Positions 60,780-64,000 of a DNA stretch of 64,000 nucleotides are shown in pieces. The position numbers were made by a program, and so were the translations under genes. The notes beneath the pieces were generated by a model, which was given only the letters and a program-made list of their open reading frames with translations, searched no databases and was not told the origin of the DNA. Within the stretch, counting starts at the first letter, position 1. Each line of letters opens with the position of its first letter. The stretch is from Giesbergeria sp. (GTDB taxonomy: Bacteria; Pseudomonadota; Gammaproteobacteria; Burkholderiales; Burkholderiaceae_C): NCBI GenBank assembly GCA_017985015.1, contig JAGNYI010000010.1, positions 22,439 through 86,438 on the forward strand. Direction: 5' to 3'.

Positions 60780-62432
60780 ATGTTGCCCCGCCCGCGTCAT
60801 TCCACTCCCCGTATCGCCGCGCTGTGCACGGCCATGCTGCTGGCCTGCGTGGCGGTGGGCGTGCACGCCCAGGCAGCGGACCCCGCCGCTACCGCGTCCC
60901 GCATCGACAAGGTCGCGCTCTACCAGGGCAGCGCCACCGTGGAGCGCACGCTGCGCGTGCCGGCCGGGGCGCGCGAAGCGCAGTTTGTCTGTCTGCCCGC
61001 CGCTCTGGATGCGCAAAGCCTGCAGGTGATCGGCGACGCCGGCCTGCGTATCGGTGAGCTGCGCGTGCAGACCACCGAGCGTGCCTTGTCCAGCGCCTGC
61101 GCAAGCCCACTGGACGCCAAAATCCGCAGCCTGCAGGACGATCTCGCCAACGTGGCCGCCGCCGCCAGCGCGCTGCAGCTGGTCGACAGCTACCTCAAGA
61201 CCGTGGCCGGCGGAACGCCCGCCGAGGGCAGCCGGGCCGCCCCGGCCAGCCCTGCGCAGATTCAGGCTACGGCAGACGCCCTGCGCCGCAGCGCCGAGGA
61301 AGGCCAGAAGCGCGCCCACCAGCTGCAACGCGAGAAAGAAGCGCTGGAACTGCGCCTCAAACCCCTGCTGGCCGATCGCGAACGCACAGCGGGCCAGCGC
61401 TCGCGCGTGGTCAACGTGCAAGTGCAACTGGCAAGCGAGCGCGAAGCCACCCTGCGGCTGGCCTACCAGGTGCGTGGCCCGAACTGGCAAAGCAGCTACC
61501 GCGCCACGCTGGACGTTGCTACGTCCAAACTTCACCTGGAGCGCCAGGCTATCGTAGCCCAGGCCAGCGGCGAGGACTGGAGCGGCGTGCAGCTGCGCCT
61601 GTCCACCGGCGCGCCAGCACGCAGCAGCCAAGGCAGCCTGCCGCGACCATGGACGCTGGACCTCGCGCCGCCACCGCCGCCGTCCGCGCCGGCTCCGGCA
61701 GTGATGTCCATGGCCAAGGGCAATGCCGCTGCGCGCGGCGCCCAGGAAGCCGATCGGGCCGAGGCCCCGGCGCCCGACTTCGAGGTGCAGACCGAAGAGG
61801 GCGCCTACGCCACCGAATTCGCCGTGCCTGGCCGCACCAGCGTGCCCAGCAGCGGTGAGCGCGTGACACTGGCGCTGGGCGCCGTCGATGCCCAGGTGCG
61901 TTTGCTCACGCGCACCGCCCCCGCCGTAGAGCAGGCCGCCTACCTGGTCGCCGAGCTGGCGCGCCCCAGTGGTGTCTGGCCGGCGGGCCCGGTCGCCCTG
62001 CTGCAAGGCACGCGCTTTGTTGGCAACGGCCGGCTCGATTTCGCTGCGGCCCCGGCCGACACGGCCACCGCCGAACTCGCCTTTGGCCGCGACGACCAGG
62101 TCACGGTGCGCGCCGAGCCAGTGCAGGAGCAGCGCGGTACAGCCGGCCTCACAGGTTCGCGCACCGAGCGCACCTTGCAAAGCCGCTACCGCGTGGACAA
62201 CCGCCACCCGGGCGCCATCGAGCTGCAAGTACTGCACGCAGCGCCGGTGTCGCACGACGAAAGAATCGAGGTCAGCTCGCGCTACACGCCGCAGCCGGCC
62301 AGCCTGGCCTTCGCCAACAAGCCCGGCACCGTGCTGTGGCAACAAAGCCTGGCGGCTGGCGCAAGCGCAACCTTTGCCGCCGAACATGTACTGAGCTACC
62401 CCAAGGACGCGCCACTGCGCGAAAGCCGATGA
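60780..62432 (+). CDS. MuiA-like exported protein (DUF4139/DUF4140)
   Basis: 550 aa with signal peptide ~1-32 (AALCTAMLLACVAVGVHAQA). The N-terminal DUF4140-type segment has RIDKVALYQGSATVERTLRV. A long coiled coil follows ~110-215. The DUF4139 domain has LAYQVRGPNWQSSYRATLDV, SGEDWSGVQLRLSTGAPARS and SRYRVDNRHPGAIELQVLHA. Proteins of this type are called mucoidy inhibitor A; the mechanism is not known. The stop overlaps the pgpA start (ATGA). Confidence 0.85.
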   Translation: MLPRPRHSTPRIAALCTAMLLACVAVGVHAQAADPAATASRIDKVALYQGSATVERTLRVPAGAREAQFVCLPAALDAQSLQVIGDAGLRIGELRVQTTERALSSACASPLDAKIRSLQDDLANVAAAASALQLVDSYLKTVAGGTPAEGSRAAPASPAQIQATADALRRSAEEGQKRAHQLQREKEALELRLKPLLADRERTAGQRSRVVNVQVQLASEREATLRLAYQVRGPNWQSSYRATLDVATSKLHLERQAIVAQASGEDWSGVQLRLSTGAPARSSQGSLPRPWTLDLAPPPPPSAPAPAVMSMAKGNAAARGAQEADRAEAPAPDFEVQTEEGAYATEFAVPGRTSVPSSGERVTLALGAVDAQVRLLTRTAPAVEQAAYLVAELARPSGVWPAGPVALLQGTRFVGNGRLDFAAAPADTATAELAFGRDDQVTVRAEPVQEQRGTAGLTGSRTERTLQSRYRVDNRHPGAIELQVLHAAPVSHDERIEVSSRYTPQPASLAFANKPGTVLWQQSLAAGASATFAAEHVLSYPKDAPLRESR

Positions 62433-62974
62433 CGACCGATCCGCTCCCCACAGTGATGGAAGTGACGCCGCCCCCCCCCCCGCGCCGCGCCAGCGCCCGC
62501 TTTCTGCTGGCGCACCCGGCGCACTTCATCGCTCTGGGCTTTGGTTCGGGCCTCTCGCCCTGGGCGCCGGGCACCGTGGGCACGCTGTGGGCCTGGGTGG
62601 CCTGGCTGGTGCTGGCGCGCTGGTTCAGCGTGGCGGAACTGGGCCTTCTGATTGCCGCCGGCACCCTGGTGGGCTGGTGGGCCTGCGCCGTGGCGGCGCG
62701 CAACCTGGGCGTGGCCGACCCCGGCAGCATCGTGTGGGACGAGGTGCTGGCCTTCTGGCTCATTCTCTGGCTCGCCATGCCGATGGGGCTGGTGGGTCAG
62801 GCGGTGGCTTTTGCGCTGTTTCGCTATTTCGACGCCGCAAAACCCGGCCCCGTCGCCTGGGCCGACGCGCAGTTCAAGGGCTTTGGCGCGCGCGGCGCCT
62901 TCGGCATCCTCTTCGACGACTTCGTCGCCGCTTTTTGCACGCTGCTGGTTATGGCCCTATGGAGGTTCTTGTGA
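62429..62974 (+). CDS. pgpA: Phosphatidylglycerophosphatase A
   Basis: 181-aa membrane phosphatase of phosphatidylglycerol synthesis. Motifs: FGSGLSPWAPGTVGTLWAW, ADPGSIVWDEVLAFWLILWL, FRYFDAAKPGPVAWADAQ, GILFDDFVAA. ATG 62429 overlaps the MuiA stop. A tract of 11 C (62471-62481) encodes the run of five prolines near the N-terminus; slippage there would break the frame. The stop overlaps the pncC start. Confidence 0.93.
   Translation: MTTDPLPTVMEVTPPPPPRRASARFLLAHPAHFIALGFGSGLSPWAPGTVGTLWAWVAWLVLARWFSVAELGLLIAAGTLVGWWACAVAARNLGVADPGSIVWDEVLAFWLILWLAMPMGLVGQAVAFALFRYFDAAKPGPVAWADAQFKGFGARGAFGILFDDFVAAFCTLLVMALWRFL
62471..62481. repeat. Homopolymer tract of 11 C within pgpA
   Basis: Eleven consecutive C residues starting 42 bases after the pgpA start codon, in a frame that gives CCG-CCC-CCC-CCC-CCG. 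It is long enough for replication slippage or sequencing error. The frame is open as given. Confidence 0.7.
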
Positions 62975-63501
62975 GCCTTGAATCGCTCATCAATCAGGAG
63001 CTGCAAGCACAGACACCGTCTGCGCTAGAGGCCGATTTGACCCATATTTCTGTCCAGCTTCTGGCGCGCGGCGAAAAGCTGGTTACTGCGGAGAGCTGCA
63101 CTGGCGGGTTGATTGCCGCCGCCTGCACGGCACTCGCTGGCTCCAGCCAGTGGTTCGAGCGCGGCTTCGTCAGCTATTCCAACGCCGCCAAGAGCGAGCT
63201 GCTGGGCGTGGACCCGGCGCTGATCGCGCAGCACGGCGCGGTCAGCGGGCCGGTGGTGCGCGCCATGGCCGAAGGAGCGCTGGCGCATTCGGCCGCGCAG
63301 GCCAGCGTGGCAGTCACCGGCGTGGCCGGCCCCTCGGGCGGCAGCGCCGACAAGCCGGTGGGCACGGTGTGGTTCGGATGGTGCCTGGCCGGCCGTACGC
63401 ACAGCGAGGTGCAGCACTTTCCCGGGGACCGCGCCGCAGTGCGCGCCGCCACGGTGGTCCATGCGCTGGCGCGGCTGAAGGCGCTGCTGCAGCCAGGCTA
63501 A
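62971..63501 (+). CDS. pncC: Nicotinamide-nucleotide amidase (CinA C-terminal domain type)
   Basis: 176 aa from a GTG that overlaps the pgpA stop and has GGAGG five bases upstream. Family motifs: GEKLVTAESCTGGLIAAACT (with the catalytic-region Ser/Cys/Thr), GFVSYSNAAKSELLGVDPAL, VAVTGVAGPSGGSADKPVGT. It hydrolyses nicotinamide mononucleotide to nicotinate mononucleotide in the NAD salvage cycle. Only the C-terminal CinA domain is present, as in E. coli PncC. Confidence 0.93.
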   Translation: MSLESLINQELQAQTPSALEADLTHISVQLLARGEKLVTAESCTGGLIAAACTALAGSSQWFERGFVSYSNAAKSELLGVDPALIAQHGAVSGPVVRAMAEGALAHSAAQASVAVTGVAGPSGGSADKPVGTVWFGWCLAGRTHSEVQHFPGDRAAVRAATVVHALARLKALLQPG

Positions 63502-63502
63502 A

Positions 63503-63568
63503 AATATTAGAGAAATAGGCATTCAGCGCCTATCCATCAAAGGTTTAAAGCTATTTATTCAATAGCAA
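63503..63568 (-). repeat. Interspersed ~55-bp repeat, copy G (pncC / SEC-C gene)
   Basis: Minus strand: GCTATTGAATAAATAGCTTT, AAACCTTTGATGGATAGGCG, CTGAATGCCTATTTCTC. It lies between two convergent genes and touches both stops (63501 and 63570). The central arms are more degenerate than in copies B and D. Confidence 0.72.
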
Positions 63569-63569
63569 A

Positions 63570-64000
63570 TCAGGCGCCGTGGCACTTCTTGAACTTCTTG
63601 CCGCTGCCGCACCAGCACGGATCGTTGCGTCCCGGTTCGGGCGCCTTGCGCACCGTCTCCACGCGCGGACCCAGGCTTTTCCAGAGCTGGCGCAGGTCGT
63701 ACACCGCCCAGATGGCCTCGCCAAAAAGCTCTACGCGAGTTTCACTGACCGAAGGCGCGCCGTCTTCGGAATACATGTTGATGGTGGCCTGCGCGGTGTC
63801 GTCCTCGGTCAGCGCGACGATGGAGTCGAGCGCATCGTCCAGCCACTGCGCGTGTTCGCGCTCGCGTGGCGGCGCCCAGTCCTCCGGCCAGTTCTCCACG
63901 GCAAACATGAAGCCGAGCGCCCAGACCTGCGCAAACGAGGGGATTTCTTCGTCGTCCAGCGGCGGCCGATCCGCTTCGGGCAGCGCCAGCAGCGCACCGC
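63570..64000 (-). CDS. UPF0149/YecA-like protein with C-terminal SEC-C motif, N-terminus beyond the window
   Basis: At least 142 codons visible; the frame continues past base 64000, so the start is not in the window (an internal ATG at 63908 is not the true start). The body has [20 protein letters not shown] and [16 protein letters not shown], as in UPF0149 proteins. The C-terminal zinc-binding SEC-C motif is [19 protein letters not shown] with its three Cys and one His. Role unknown; SEC-C domains bind SecB or ribosomes in other proteins. Confidence 0.88.
   Translation of the reverse strand, partial: GALLALPEADRPPLDDEEIPSFAQVWALGFMFAVENWPEDWAPPREREHAQWLDDALDSIVALTEDDTAQATINMYSEDGAPSVSETRVELFGEAIWAVYDLRQLWKSLGPRVETVRKAPEPGRNDPCWCGSGKKFKKCHGA

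Overview
The window is high-GC chromosomal DNA from a betaproteobacterium, most likely family Comamonadaceae (the Acidovorax / Polaromonas / Rhodoferax group). The grounds are protein style, the gene orders recG-oxyR-dps and trpE-(chorismate mutase)-trpG-lysE-trpD-trpC, and several copies of short interspersed repeats that I associate with that family. I found no rRNA, tRNA, CRISPR array, transposase or phage gene. Coding density is high, and no stretch longer than about 250 bases lacks a gene.

Layout. 1-9876: glycerol regulon. glpR-glpK point right; a divergent glpSTPQUV ABC importer followed by glpD (cut by the window start) points left. 9938-11768: proC and convergent ubiA. 11915-18285: a signalling block with a three-receiver hybrid kinase, CheR, a CheB lacking its receiver, a REC-kinase and an opposing lone receiver. 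18383-22047: dps, oxyR, recG. 22171-24740: an HD-GYP protein, a 30-codon remnant of a pfkB gene, and a hemerythrin-GGDEF protein. 24874-26019: queA. 26072-33297: trp genes on the minus strand (trpL?-trpE-chorismate mutase-trpG-lysE-trpD-trpC-ung-trpB). 33455-37267: chalcone-isomerase-like protein, chemoreceptor, gph, small exported protein. 37312-45957: a very large cyclic beta-1,2-glucan synthase gene interrupted by an in-frame amber codon, plus a small membrane protein. 46128-52219: rpe, apaG, two CPA2-type antiporters, a YbdK-type ligase, thiL. 52196-55142: two solute-binding proteins flanking a diguanylate cyclase. 55291-64000: LysR regulators, a BI-1 membrane protein, a Tat nitroreductase, an epimerase, a MuiA-like protein, pgpA, pncC and a SEC-C protein cut by the window end.

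How the parts fit. The left end forms a complete path from glycerol import through kinase to FAD-dependent glycerol-3-phosphate dehydrogenase. The trp cluster covers chorismate to indole-glycerol phosphate plus a TrpB, probably under leader-peptide control. Four separate genes concern cyclic-di-GMP or chemotaxis-like adaptation.

The most unusual features are made by small repeats. A family of about 55 bp occurs seven times. Two copies lie in frame inside genes (thiL, gph) and others supply or touch stop codons (trpG, queA, ubiA). A second, C/G-palindromic element adds about 28 codons to glpK. A third, about 170 bp with terminal inverted repeats, writes the last codons and stop of gph. The amber codon in the glucan synthase replaces the Trp of the conserved RxxRW glycosyltransferase motif. 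All functional assignments come from reading the sequence; no database search was run.
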